From Bogoriella caseilytica (GTDB lineage: Bacteria > Actinomycetota > Actinomycetes > Actinomycetales > Actinomycetaceae), in NCBI RefSeq assembly GCF_003752405.1, contig NZ_RKHK01000001.1, positions 1,984,001 to 2,048,000 on the forward strand: a DNA stretch of 64,000 nt. Direction: 5' to 3'. Below the pieces are notes generated by a model. The model searched no databases, had not been told where the DNA came from, and saw only the letters and a list, made by a program, of their open reading frames with translations. Positions 25,666 through 33,699 of the stretch are shown piece after piece. Both the position numbers and the translations under genes were made by a program. Numbering within the stretch: the first letter of the stretch is position 1; each line of letters begins with the position of its first letter.

Positions 25666-26723
25666 AGTCCGCTCACCTTCCTGCGCCGTGCGAGCAGGAT
25701 CAGTAGCGGGGCGCCCACGAAGGCGGTGACGATGCCCACGGGGAGTTCACCCGGTCGCATCACCACCCGGCCGACCGTGTCGGCCACGAGCAGCAGGATC
25801 GGTCCCATGACCACGCAGTAGGCGAGGATCCAGCGTTGTTCCGGGCCGGTGATCCACCGCGCGATATGCGGCACCATGAGCCCGACGAACAGGATCGGGC
25901 CGGCCACCGCGGTTGCACCGCCGGCCAGTAGCGTCACGGCGGCGATCACACCGACGCGCACCAGGGCGATGCGGGTGCCGAGTGAGGCGGCGAGATCATC
26001 GCCGAGCGCGATCGCGTTGAGCGGGCCGCCCAGGGAGAGGGCGAGCACCAGGCCGCCCAGGAGGAAGGGCAACACCGGCAGGAGCACGTCGTAGCCGCGC
26101 CCGGCGACGACGCCGGCGTTCCAGTGCCGCATCTGGTCGAAAGCCGTGGGGTTCAGCAGCACCATGCCGGTGGTGACGCCGGAGAGCACGGCGCCCAGCG
26201 CCACCCCCGCGAGTGTGAGGCGCACCGGATCCGGCGCCCCGCCGCTGGAGCCGATCACATACACCGCTGCGGTGACCACGAGCGCACCGAGGAAGGCGAA
26301 CCACACGTACTGCTGGATGGCACCCACGCCGAAAACCGCGACGCCGAGGGCCACGAAGAAGGCGGCGCCCGAGCTGACGCCGAGAATGCCGGGGTCGGCC
26401 AGCGGATTGCGGGTGAGCGCCTGGATCAGCGCCCCCGCGACTGCGAGTGCGGCACCCACCGCGATGGCGGTGGCCGCGCGGGGCAGGCGCATGTCGCGCA
26501 CGATGAAGTGCTCATCGACAGCGGCGTCGTAGGAGGTGAGGGCCTCGATCACCGTGCTCAGTGCGATCTCCCGGGAGCCGACCGCGATGCTGACCAGCAC
26601 GGCGGCCACCAGGGCGGCCAGGAGCAGCAGCCAGATGGCGGCCCTGCGGGGTGTGGTGCGCCAGGAGCGCCGCGGCGTGGCCGCACGCGGGCGCGCGGGA
26701 GCCTCGATGGTGGTGGCGGACAT
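25662..26723 (-). CDS. FecCD-family siderophore permease (first subunit)
   Basis: 353 residues. After a charged N-terminal tail come the membrane helices with RDMRLPRAATAIAVGAALAV, ALTRNPLADPGILGVSSGAA, GPILFVGLMVPHIARWITGP and a C-terminal ELPVGIVTAFVGAPLLILL. Partner of the permease at 24601. It starts 2 bp behind the stop of the siderophore-interacting protein. Confidence 0.92.
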   Translation of the reverse strand: MSATTIEAPARPRAATPRRSWRTTPRRAAIWLLLLAALVAAVLVSIAVGSREIALSTVIEALTSYDAAVDEHFIVRDMRLPRAATAIAVGAALAVAGALIQALTRNPLADPGILGVSSGAAFFVALGVAVFGVGAIQQYVWFAFLGALVVTAAVYVIGSSGGAPDPVRLTLAGVALGAVLSGVTTGMVLLNPTAFDQMRHWNAGVVAGRGYDVLLPVLPFLLGGLVLALSLGGPLNAIALGDDLAASLGTRIALVRVGVIAAVTLLAGGATAVAGPILFVGLMVPHIARWITGPEQRWILAYCVVMGPILLLVADTVGRVVMRPGELPVGIVTAFVGAPLLILLARRRKVSGL

Positions 26724-26725
26724 GA

Positions 26726-27577
26726 TCAGGTCCGTGCCTCGCCCTCGCGCCAGTAGCCGCTGAAGGTGATGGCGTTCTTGGGCACCCCGGAGTCGTGGAC
26801 CAGTGCCCGGCGCACCTGCTTGACCAGGCCAGCCTCGGCGCAGACCCAGGCGTAGTCGATCTCGCCGCGCGGGGCGTCGCGCAGGAGTTGCTCGATCGAG
26901 AAGCCGGGTGGCTGTGACCCGCGCACATGCCAGGCGATCGCGACCTCGGTGTCGATGTCGAGGATGTCGCCGGCCTCAGGTACCTCGATGTGGGCGACAT
27001 CGGCTGCTCCCGGCCTGGGGCGGCCCGGGGCCGGATCCGGGGACTCCAGGATCGCCGCCAGGGCCGGGACGGCGGTGATGTCCGCGAAGAACAGCTGACG
27101 GCGCGTGGTGGGCGGGGGGTTGTACATGCCGTTGCCCTCCACGAAACCCGCCGGGTCACCGCGCCGGGCGTGTGAGGCCCACCGGCTGCCGGGACCGCTC
27201 TCGGGGCCGTCGCCGTGCAGCACGATGTCGACGTCGACCTCGCCGGCCTGGGGTCGGTGCTCGCGGATGGTGTACCAGCGCATCTCCGGGCGGTGGTCCT
27301 CGGGCATGTCCGCGACCAACCCGCGGGGCGTGGTGCCGGTCGTTCCCTCGGGCGGGAGCTCGAGCCCGCGCTCGCCGGGGAGGAGCAGCGCGAAGAAGTC
27401 ATCGGGCCGGCAGAGGGAGTAATCCTGGAACTGCGGTGCTCCCAGCGTCACCCGTCGCATGCGCGCGGAGAGGTCCTGCACCTGGTGCACGGTGGTGGCG
27501 AAGGCCCGGTACGTGCCGCGGCGCGGCGGCGGTTCGACGCGTTGTTTCGGCGGGAGGAGGCGAGCGAAGCGGCTCAT
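26726..27577 (-). CDS. Siderophore-interacting protein (ferric-siderophore reductase)
   Basis: 283 residues of the ViuB/SIP family: MRRVTLGAPQFQDY, FAD-binding region MRWYTIREHRPQAGEVDVDI, SRWASHARRGD, NAD(P)H-side FFADITAVPALAAILE and the C-terminal TFSGYWREG. It reduces Fe(III) in imported siderophores in the cytoplasm. It overlaps the upstream binding-protein gene by 4 nt. Confidence 0.9.
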   Translation of the reverse strand: MSRFARLLPPKQRVEPPPRRGTYRAFATTVHQVQDLSARMRRVTLGAPQFQDYSLCRPDDFFALLLPGERGLELPPEGTTGTTPRGLVADMPEDHRPEMRWYTIREHRPQAGEVDVDIVLHGDGPESGPGSRWASHARRGDPAGFVEGNGMYNPPPTTRRQLFFADITAVPALAAILESPDPAPGRPRPGAADVAHIEVPEAGDILDIDTEVAIAWHVRGSQPPGFSIEQLLRDAPRGEIDYAWVCAEAGLVKQVRRALVHDSGVPKNAITFSGYWREGEART

Positions 27578-28581
27578 GAGGTGGCCAGCGCTTCGAGCTC
27601 GAGGGCCAGCGCCCGGGCGGCGCGGGCGAGGCCCTGGTTCACCGTCAGGTCCACCGAGCGCACCCGCCCGTCCTGAACGGCAGGCAGCCGGGCGAAGGTC
27701 TCCGACTCGCCCAGGGCCGGTCGCTCATCGAAGGCGAAGATGGCCAGTGCGTCCACATCGGCCACGGCATCGAGATTCTCCTCGGAGACCTCGTAGTAGC
27801 CGTCCTCATCGGTGGGATCGAAGTGCGGCACGTCAATGCCGAGATCCTCCGCGACGGCATAGCCCAGGGAGTTGGTGATGACCAGCATCCCCGGCTCGTT
27901 GAGGGCCGTGCCCCAGGCCATGGACATCCCGGCCAGTTCGTCCCCGGACCGGGCGGTGATCTCCTCCACGAGGTCGGTGTACTGCTGGATCTGCTCAGCC
28001 GCCGCCTCTTCTCGTCCCAGCTCCGTGGCCTGGTCGAGGAGCACGTCCTGCCAGTCCGCCACGCCGGTCTCCACGCCGAGGATCGGAGCGATCTCCGACA
28101 GTCGGTCGCGGCCGTAGAAATCTCCCAGGTACGCGTTCTGGCGCATCACGATCAGATCGGGCTCCAGGGAGGCGATCACCTCGTAGTCGGGCTCGTTGCT
28201 GTCGGCGAAGTGGAAGGTGTGCAGGTCCGGAGAGATCAGTTCGTCGAGCTCGTCGAAGAGCGCGCCCTCACGGCCGAAGAAGAACCCGGAGGCGATCACT
28301 GGGTAGTCGACGGTCAGGGCGAACTCCAGATCCGCCCGGCCCTCGATGACCACGACGCGCTGCGGATCGGCGGGGATCTCCGCGGAGAACTCGCCGTACT
28401 CGAAGTGGACGGTCTCGTCGCTGGACTCCTCGGCGGGTGAGTCAGCCGTCTCGGGCTCGACCGGTTCGGCCTCCGGGTTAGCCGAGGTCGTCGCGGCACA
28501 GGCGCCCAAGGTCAAGACGAGCGCGATGGCGATGGCTCCAGGGCGGGACAGTCGTGTGGACAGGGGGAAGCGGGCAGGCAT
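27574..28581 (-). CDS. Siderophore ABC transporter substrate-binding lipoprotein (copy 1)
   Basis: 335 residues and the first gene of the iron operon. Signal peptide with lipobox LGAC, acidic spacer, then EIPADPQRVVVIEGRADLEFA, VIASLEPDLIVMRQN, LSEIAPILGVE and a C-terminal LARAARALALELEAL. It shares the strand pattern HFEYGEFSAEIPADP with copy 5. The start at 28581 lies 22 bp behind the IdeR/DtxR box. Confidence 0.88.
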   Translation of the reverse strand: MPARFPLSTRLSRPGAIAIALVLTLGACAATTSANPEAEPVEPETADSPAEESSDETVHFEYGEFSAEIPADPQRVVVIEGRADLEFALTVDYPVIASGFFFGREGALFDELDELISPDLHTFHFADSNEPDYEVIASLEPDLIVMRQNAYLGDFYGRDRLSEIAPILGVETGVADWQDVLLDQATELGREEAAAEQIQQYTDLVEEITARSGDELAGMSMAWGTALNEPGMLVITNSLGYAVAEDLGIDVPHFDPTDEDGYYEVSEENLDAVADVDALAIFAFDERPALGESETFARLPAVQDGRVRSVDLTVNQGLARAARALALELEALATS

Positions 28582-28602
28582 GGCGACACTCTCAGCCGGG
28601 GG

Positions 28603-28621
28603 TAAGGTCAGGCTTACCTTA
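28603..28621 (-). promoter_or_regulatory. IdeR/DtxR-type iron box
   Basis: The 19-bp palindrome TAAGGTCAGGCTTACCTTA agrees with the known consensus TTAGGTTAGGCTAACCTAA at 15 of 19 positions. It overlaps the -10 element of the leftward promoter, so iron-loaded IdeR/DtxR would block transcription of the whole siderophore operon. No other such box is seen in the short gaps of the operon. Confidence 0.88.
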
Positions 28622-28646
28622 TAAGCACGAGATGCCTTGTTGTAAA
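28618..28646 (-). promoter_or_regulatory. Promoter of the siderophore operon
   Basis: On the minus strand TTTACA (28646-28641), a 17-nt spacer and TATAAG (28623-28618) form a near-consensus sigma-70-type promoter whose -10 lies under the iron box. Confidence 0.75.
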
Positions 28647-28816
28647 TCTGGTCCAGGGGGTGGTGGGGCGGTGCGAGGAGGGCGCTCCTGTCGTCAGGGG
28701 CTGGCGGTCCTGGCTCAGGGCCTTCGCGGAGCTAGCCCGGAACTGGCAGAGCAGTCGTGGGGTGGCCGGTGGTGATCACGAAGGGCTGACCGCGTCCATC
28801 GCGCGAGTGGAGGTCT

Positions 28817-29266
28817 CTAAAGAAGGCGCTGTGGTCCTGGTCCACCCGCACCGAGAATGTCATCCGGGTTGGAGTATGGGCACGACTGAAGTGAGAGGCA
28901 GCCGCAGCCGATGCAGTTGCTAAACCTGTCGCGCAGCGCTGTCAGGTGCTCAATGCGATTGGTCAGATCTTCCCGCCACTCTCGCGAGATCCGCGCCCAG
29001 TCCTTCTTCGTGGGGAGCCCGTGCTGGGGGAGCCCGTCAAGCGCATCCTTGATGCGGTCCAGGCTGATGCCCACTCGCTGGGACGCCCGGATGAAGGCGA
29101 GCACACGGAGAGTGTCGCGACGGTACTCGCGCCGGTTGCCTGCGGTTCGCCTGCTGTGGATGAGGCCCATCGACTCGTAGTAGTGCAACGTCGATACAGC
29201 TACTCCGGCGCGGTCGGCGATCTGTCCGGGCTTGAGCCAGAGAACGTCCTTGGGTACCTGGCGCAT
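28817..29266 (-). CDS. soxR: Redox-sensitive MerR-type regulator SoxR
   Basis: 149 residues: MerR HTH (LKPGQIADRAGVAVSTLHYY, ESMGLIHSRRTAGNRREYRR), a dimerisation helix, and the [2Fe-2S] motif C118-x2-C121-x-C123-x5-C129. GGTGAGGAG precedes the ATG. In actinobacteria SoxR answers to redox-active compounds and controls small detoxification regulons rather than SoxS. It is divergent from the DsbA-like operon, with its operator in the gap. Confidence 0.92.
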   Translation of the reverse strand: MRQVPKDVLWLKPGQIADRAGVAVSTLHYYESMGLIHSRRTAGNRREYRRDTLRVLAFIRASQRVGISLDRIKDALDGLPQHGLPTKKDWARISREWREDLTNRIEHLTALRDRFSNCIGCGCLSLQSCPYSNPDDILGAGGPGPQRLL

Positions 29267-29295
29267 CGTCGCCGACTCCTCACCGGTCAGCTTGA

Positions 29296-29313
29296 CCTCA
29301 AGTGGACTTGACG
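29296..29313. promoter_or_regulatory. SoxR operator
   Basis: CCTCAAGTGGACTTGACG matches the SoxR dyad (CCTCAAG, 4 nt, CTTGAGG) except for the last arm positions, and lies in the 90-bp soxR / dsbA-like intergenic region. It can control both directions. Confidence 0.75.
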
Positions 29314-29324
29314 TAGTCCACTTT
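29301..29324. promoter_or_regulatory. Second inverted repeat overlapping the SoxR operator
   Basis: AAGTGGAC and GTCCACTT form perfect 8-bp arms around an 8-bp spacer, shifted rightward from the SoxR dyad. A rightward -10-like TTTAGAT (29322-29328) touches its end. It may be an additional regulator site or the other face of the same promoter. Confidence 0.45.
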
Positions 29325-29356
29325 AGATCAAGCGAACTCGACGAAGGAGCCTGGTG

Positions 29357-29995
29357 ATGATCGGTGTGGATATGTGGGCGGACGTGCGATGCCCGTGGTG
29401 CTGGATCGGCATGCGGCGTCTACAGCGCGCCCGAGGAGCACTTCCTGAGCAGGTGCGGGTGCGGCGGCGGAGTTTTCTGCTCGAACCCGAAGGGCCGGTC
29501 AGCCCGGGCCGCGCCACAGCACACGTTGCGAGGAGCGAATGGGGCATGACGGCCGAGCAGTGGGAGTCCAAGAGCCGGCACATCCGGAGCGTGGGGCGGG
29601 CTGAAGGGGTCGAGATCAACCTGGACGGAGCGGTGATGTTCGATTCCCGTCGGATCCACCGGCTCCTCAAACTTGCTGAGGCCACGGATTCCGTTGACAC
29701 CGATGCTGCGTGGGACTCCGCTTTCGCGGCACACTTCGGCCACAACAGGAACTTGGGAGAGGCCGAGACGCTGCGCGAACTGGCGACGTCCTGGAGCGTC
29801 GATGGCGTGGGGCTAGAGCATGCACTGGCCGGCGCGAGCTTCGCCGATGAGGTCATTGGTGATCAGGAGGACGCGCGGCGCTTGGCGATCAGCTCCGTGC
29901 CGACGATCGTGGCAGCAGACGGCCGACAGATCTCCGGCATGGCCCCGCTCGACGAACTGACCGACTTCCTGGCGGCCGCAGGAGTGGTCTCGTGA
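29357..29995 (+). CDS. DsbA-family (FrnE-like) oxidoreductase
   Basis: 212 residues from ATG 29357, 7 nt behind GAAGGAG. The thioredoxin-like active site C-P-W-C is in DVRCPWCWIG near the N-terminus, followed by the helical insert and the cis-Pro loop ISSVPTIVAAD. There is no signal peptide, so it works in the cytoplasm, perhaps on thiol stress. It is first in the SoxR-facing operon and overlaps the next start. Confidence 0.87.
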   Translation: MIGVDMWADVRCPWCWIGMRRLQRARGALPEQVRVRRRSFLLEPEGPVSPGRATAHVARSEWGMTAEQWESKSRHIRSVGRAEGVEINLDGAVMFDSRRIHRLLKLAEATDSVDTDAAWDSAFAAHFGHNRNLGEAETLRELATSWSVDGVGLEHALAGASFADEVIGDQEDARRLAISSVPTIVAADGRQISGMAPLDELTDFLAAAGVVS

Positions 29996-30921
29996 GCGCG
30001 ATCATGCGAGCGGCGGCAATCGACAGCTTCGGTGGGCCCGAGGTGCTCCGGGTGCGCGAGATGGATCGCCCCGTGGTGCCTGCTGACGGTGTTCTTGTGC
30101 GAGTGATCTCTGCGGGGGTTCAGCTCACCGACACGGCGATCCGTGCCGGCTGGACGCCTCCCGGTGCCCTGATCAGGTTCCCGCAGATTCTCGGCAACGA
30201 GTTCTCCGGATTCATTGAGGAGGTCGGTGCCGATGCGGACGACTTCCGAGTCGGTGACAGGGTTGCCGGCTTCAGTGTGCTGAATTGTTACGCCGAGTAC
30301 GTCGCCGTGCCGCAAGCGCAGATCGTGCGGAAGCCGGAGAGCGTGACGTGGTCGGCGGCCGGGGCGCTCTCGGCCTCGGGGCAGACCGCTCACACTGCGT
30401 TCGAGGAGCTCGCTGTGGCCGCAGGCGAGGTCGTGCTCGTCTGTGGTGCTGCTGGTGGAGTGGGCACGATCTTCACTCAGCTAGCCGTCCGCGCCGGCGC
30501 GACCGTCATCGGGACCGCCAGCGAGGCCAATCATGACTACCTCAGGTCCCTGGGTGCTGTTCCCGTGGCCTATGGGGACGGGCAAGGCGATCGCATCCGC
30601 GCCATGGCGCCGCGCATTGACGTCGCCCTCGATGCGGCCGGGCACGAGAACCTGCGCACCGCGCTCGAACTGGTGGCCGATCGAGATCGAGTAGCAACGA
30701 TCGTGGACATGGCGCTGGCAGCCGAACTCGGATGCCGGATCGTGCGCAGCCGCCGTAGCGCCGACCGCTTGGCCGATCTCATGTCACGGCTCGAGCGAGG
30801 TGAGTTGGACGTGCACATCCGCCGTCACTACCGACTTGATCATGTTGCTGACGCGCACCGCGAGGTGGGAACCGGGCACGGGCGCGGCAAGGTCGTCCTC
30901 GAGATCGGCCAGATGCCGTGA
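29992..30921 (+). CDS. Zinc-independent MDR quinone reductase / NADP-dependent oxidoreductase
   Basis: 309 residues from GTG 29992 inside the previous stop; ATG 30004 is the alternative start. It has the MDR N-terminal barrel (FGGPEVLRVREMDRPV, FPQILGNEFSGFIEEVGADA) and a Rossmann NADP loop VVLVCGAAGGVGTIFTQLA. No catalytic or structural zinc cysteines are seen. This suits a zeta-crystallin-like quinone reductase, which fits SoxR control by redox cyclers. Confidence 0.87.
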   Translation: MSAIMRAAAIDSFGGPEVLRVREMDRPVVPADGVLVRVISAGVQLTDTAIRAGWTPPGALIRFPQILGNEFSGFIEEVGADADDFRVGDRVAGFSVLNCYAEYVAVPQAQIVRKPESVTWSAAGALSASGQTAHTAFEELAVAAGEVVLVCGAAGGVGTIFTQLAVRAGATVIGTASEANHDYLRSLGAVPVAYGDGQGDRIRAMAPRIDVALDAAGHENLRTALELVADRDRVATIVDMALAAELGCRIVRSRRSADRLADLMSRLERGELDVHIRRHYRLDHVADAHREVGTGHGRGKVVLEIGQMP

Positions 30922-32288
30922 GGGCCCGTACTCCCGATCTGCAGGAGAAACTGTGGACGGCGCGAACGTGGCCGTTCATCGCCAGTGTGCTGGCATTGAT
31001 GACCTTCATTGCCTTCGAGTCCTTTGCCGTCACCACCGTCCTCCCGGTCGCGATGGCCGACCTCGGGGATATCGGGTGGTACTCCTTCGCCTATGCAGCC
31101 ACGATCACCACCGCCCTGATCGGTATGGTCGTCGGCGGCAACTGGGCCGATCGATCCGGGCCTCGTGTGCCGTTGATCGTCGGCGGGAGCATATTCCTGT
31201 TCGGCCTGGCCCTGAGCGTGGTCGCACCGGAAAGCGTGACCTTCGTTCTCGGGCGGCTCCTGCAAGGAATCGGCGGTGGGATCGACTCGGTCATTCTCTA
31301 CGTCCTCATTGCCCGCCACATTCCTGAAGCTCCGCGGCCGCGCATGTTCGGGCTCCTGACCGCCGCCTGGCTCGTCCCCTCCCTGGCCGGGCCCGTGATC
31401 GCGGGAGCTTTGACCGATCTCATGACCTGGCGTGCCGTGTTCGGGATCGTCCTTGCCGGAGCCACCGTCTCGCTCCTGGCGCTGCTGCATGTCACCCGCA
31501 CCCCTGTGCGGCCACGCGAAGCCGGCGCCGCACGGCCTGAACGTGGCGTGTGGTCGGGGATCATCGGGCGGAACGGAGCGCTGGCCTGCCTGGCCGCCGC
31601 GTTACTCGTCGCCCTGCACCTGAGCAGCCAGCTCAGCCCACCCGTCTCGGTCCTGGTCGTGGCGGTGGCCTCCGTCGCGCTCCTTGCCACAGCGCGCATC
31701 ATCCTCCCTGCGGGGACGCTCCTCCTGCGCGGCGGACCTCAACGGCTCGTGGCGCTCCGCGCCATCCTGGGTGCCACCGTCGCTACGACCAACCTGTACT
31801 TGACGCTCTACCTCCAGAGCGAACGCGGCTACCCGCCCACCACTGCGGGCCTGGTCATCGCGATGGGCGCCAGCGGATGGGCGCTGGGCGCCTGGGTTCA
31901 AGGGCGCTTTCCCGCCACACAGGCCAGCCATCGGCGTCTCGTTCTGCAGGCCGCGCTGCTGGTTGCGACCGGGACGGCTCTGGTGCTGATCTACACGGGC
32001 ATCGGCCTGCCGCTCTGGGGGCTCGTCATCGGATGTCTCGCGATGGGTGCAGGTATGGGCACTGCCTACCCCCGGCTCGCCAGCGCCACACTGGCGCTGG
32101 CAAGCACCCAGGACCACGGTGCTTACAGTTCCGCCCTGCAGTCAGGAGAAAGTATGGGGATCGGCGTCACCACCGCGCTCATCGCCGTCGTGCTCGCTAC
32201 CGGGGCCACCTTCACCTTGGCATTCGGAATCCTCCTCATGCTCGCCGGGGCCGGCATCGTGATCGCACTGCGTGGCGCAGTCACGTAG
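30918..32288 (+). CDS. MFS multidrug efflux transporter
   Basis: 456 residues with about 14 membrane helices. MFS motif A-like GGNWADRSGPRVPLIVGG and motif C-type GLLTAAWLVPSLAGPVIAG indicate a DHA2-type drug:proton antiporter. GTG start within the previous stop. Third gene of the SoxR-facing operon, giving it export, quinone reduction and thiol functions. Confidence 0.87.
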   Translation: MRARTPDLQEKLWTARTWPFIASVLALMTFIAFESFAVTTVLPVAMADLGDIGWYSFAYAATITTALIGMVVGGNWADRSGPRVPLIVGGSIFLFGLALSVVAPESVTFVLGRLLQGIGGGIDSVILYVLIARHIPEAPRPRMFGLLTAAWLVPSLAGPVIAGALTDLMTWRAVFGIVLAGATVSLLALLHVTRTPVRPREAGAARPERGVWSGIIGRNGALACLAAALLVALHLSSQLSPPVSVLVVAVASVALLATARIILPAGTLLLRGGPQRLVALRAILGATVATTNLYLTLYLQSERGYPPTTAGLVIAMGASGWALGAWVQGRFPATQASHRRLVLQAALLVATGTALVLIYTGIGLPLWGLVIGCLAMGAGMGTAYPRLASATLALASTQDHGAYSSALQSGESMGIGVTTALIAVVLATGATFTLAFGILLMLAGAGIVIALRGAVT

Positions 32289-32658
32289 TCGGCCAAGTTC
32301 ACGGTGCGCGCGCACAGCCCGTGCTCGCCGGGGCGGACATGCGGCGCCAGCTCCCACTCGGGGGTGTAGTCACCAGTGAACTGCGGGCGGTACGGGATGG
32401 GGCGCCGGTGAACAGCCTTTTCAGGCGCCGGTGAAGGTCGTCTCGGGCGTGCTCGTAGTCGGAGAGGCGGTCGGCGCGGGGCGGCACCTCCGCGAGCTCG
32501 AAGAAGACGGAATCGTGCGCCGCACCGCCTATCCGGACGTGCCGCCCCGCGTGGAGTACGACCTCACCGCACGGGCCCGGTCCCTCGAAGCGCTGGTGAC
32601 GGCGATGGATCAGTGGGCGGTGAGTTCGCCGAGCAGCAGCGAAGATGTGGCGGGGCCC
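32289..32658. other. Decayed stretch between MFS and esterase genes
   Basis: Holds no intact gene. The minus strand near 32290-32420 reads like the tail of a lost protein (PYRPQFTGDYTPEWELAPHV) that I cannot assign. The right part contains the HxlR fragment listed next. Confidence 0.4.
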
Positions 32659-32661
32659 TCA
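32482..32661 (+). pseudogene. HxlR-family regulator remnant
   Basis: The frame encodes RHLRELEEDGIVRRTAYPDV, then PPRVEYDLTARARSLEALVT and MDQWA, the wing and C-terminal helix of HxlR winged-helix regulators. The N-terminal half with the CxxR effector cysteine is missing, and the frame runs on antisense into the esterase gene. It is a deletion relic. Confidence 0.7.
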
Positions 32662-33636
32662 ATCGGAGCCGAAGCGCTCGCGCAACCACTCGACCTGTCG
32701 AAGCCAATGGCGGTAGCCGCCCCCCTCGTGAGCGTTGTGTTCGTACACCTCGAGGCTCTTGTCTTGCGAAGCGAGGTTGTGGAAGGCGGCGAAGGCGGTC
32801 GACGGCATGGCGACGCCGTCCATCAAGGAGGTGGACATGTAGGTCGGGATGGTCACGCGGTACGCGAGCTCGGCCCCGTCGGTGTACGCGAGAGTGCGGA
32901 GCACCTCCGGTTCGCGACCGTGGTGGACGCTGAGGAACCGGGTGATCTCCGTGATGGGTGGCTGCGGTGTGATGACGATGCTTCGTCCGGCATCGCAGAG
33001 CAAGGGCGCGCAGGGCATAGCAGCAGCAACCCTGCGGTGGAGCGCCGCTGCGGCGAGAGCGAGTGACCCGCCCTGGCCCCTGCCGGTGACGGCGATGCGA
33101 GAGGCGTCCACGAAAGGGAGTTCGGCGACGGCGTCCACCAAACGAAGGGCATCGGTGTACAAGCGCCGGTAGTAGAAGGTCTCGGGATCGAGAATGCCTC
33201 GAGTCATGAACCCCGGCACTGACGGGCCCGTGCCGTGCGGATCGGCAGTGTGGCCTGCCGTAAGCCTCGTGCCTTGGCCCCGGGAGTCCATGATGACGCT
33301 CACGTATCCGCAGCTTGCCCAGTGGAGGCGCTCGCCCGGGAGTCCCGCCCCTTCCCCGTAGTCCAGGAACTGGAGCACGGCGGGGGCGGGGGCGGAGGTC
33401 GTGGGGCGGACGATCTGCGCCTGGATGGGATCGCCGGCGTACCCGGAGAAGGTCAGGTTCTCGATGAGCACGGTACTCACCGGGCTGGCTTCCCTGCGCA
33501 GGTCGGCAGGTTGAGCGGCCTGGCGTGCACTCTCGATGGTCTGGTTCCAGAAGTCCTCGAAGTCTGCGGGGCACGTCCGCGGCGCCCGATGGCGCCACAG
33601 CTCCTCGAGTGGCATATCGGTCACGCCTGACGTCAT
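32659..33636 (-). CDS. CE7/acetylxylan-esterase-like alpha/beta hydrolase lacking its Ser nucleophile
   Basis: 325 residues with the AXE1 fold: LEELWRHRAP, FEDFWNQTIESAR, NLTFSGYAGDPIQAQIVRP, VIMDSRGQGTRL. The nucleophile elbow reads G185-R-G-Q-G-G190, whereas its relative at 40672 has GVSQGG. The serine position (residue 187, codon 33076-33078) is Gly (GGC, one transition from AGC). Asp (SLMDG) and His (NAHEGGG) of the triad remain. It may be a catalytically dead binder or a pseudoenzyme. No signal peptide. Divergent from the first tandem hydrolase gene, sharing the operator at 33691. Confidence 0.8.
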   Translation of the reverse strand: MTSGVTDMPLEELWRHRAPRTCPADFEDFWNQTIESARQAAQPADLRREASPVSTVLIENLTFSGYAGDPIQAQIVRPTTSAPAPAVLQFLDYGEGAGLPGERLHWASCGYVSVIMDSRGQGTRLTAGHTADPHGTGPSVPGFMTRGILDPETFYYRRLYTDALRLVDAVAELPFVDASRIAVTGRGQGGSLALAAAALHRRVAAAMPCAPLLCDAGRSIVITPQPPITEITRFLSVHHGREPEVLRTLAYTDGAELAYRVTIPTYMSTSLMDGVAMPSTAFAAFHNLASQDKSLEVYEHNAHEGGGYRHWLRQVEWLRERFGSD

Positions 33637-33683
33637 TGGTTGCTCCGGTCCCTTGTGGTGAGGCAGATCTCATAGTAGCCTGC

Positions 33684-33699
33684 GGGACAACGTTGTTTC
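33684..33699. promoter_or_regulatory. LacI-type operator A
   Basis: GGGACAACGTTGTTTC contains the perfect core ACAACGTTGT. It lies between the divergent esterase (start 33636) and wall-anchored hydrolase (start 33744) genes. The same core occurs at 46155 and 49326. A TACTAT box (minus strand 33677-33672) lies next to it. Confidence 0.75.

Noticed and set aside
32290-32420. Leftward gene fragment encoding PYRPQFTGDYTPEWELAPHV
   Set aside because: Too short, without start, family or continuous frame; kept only as a note on the decayed stretch.
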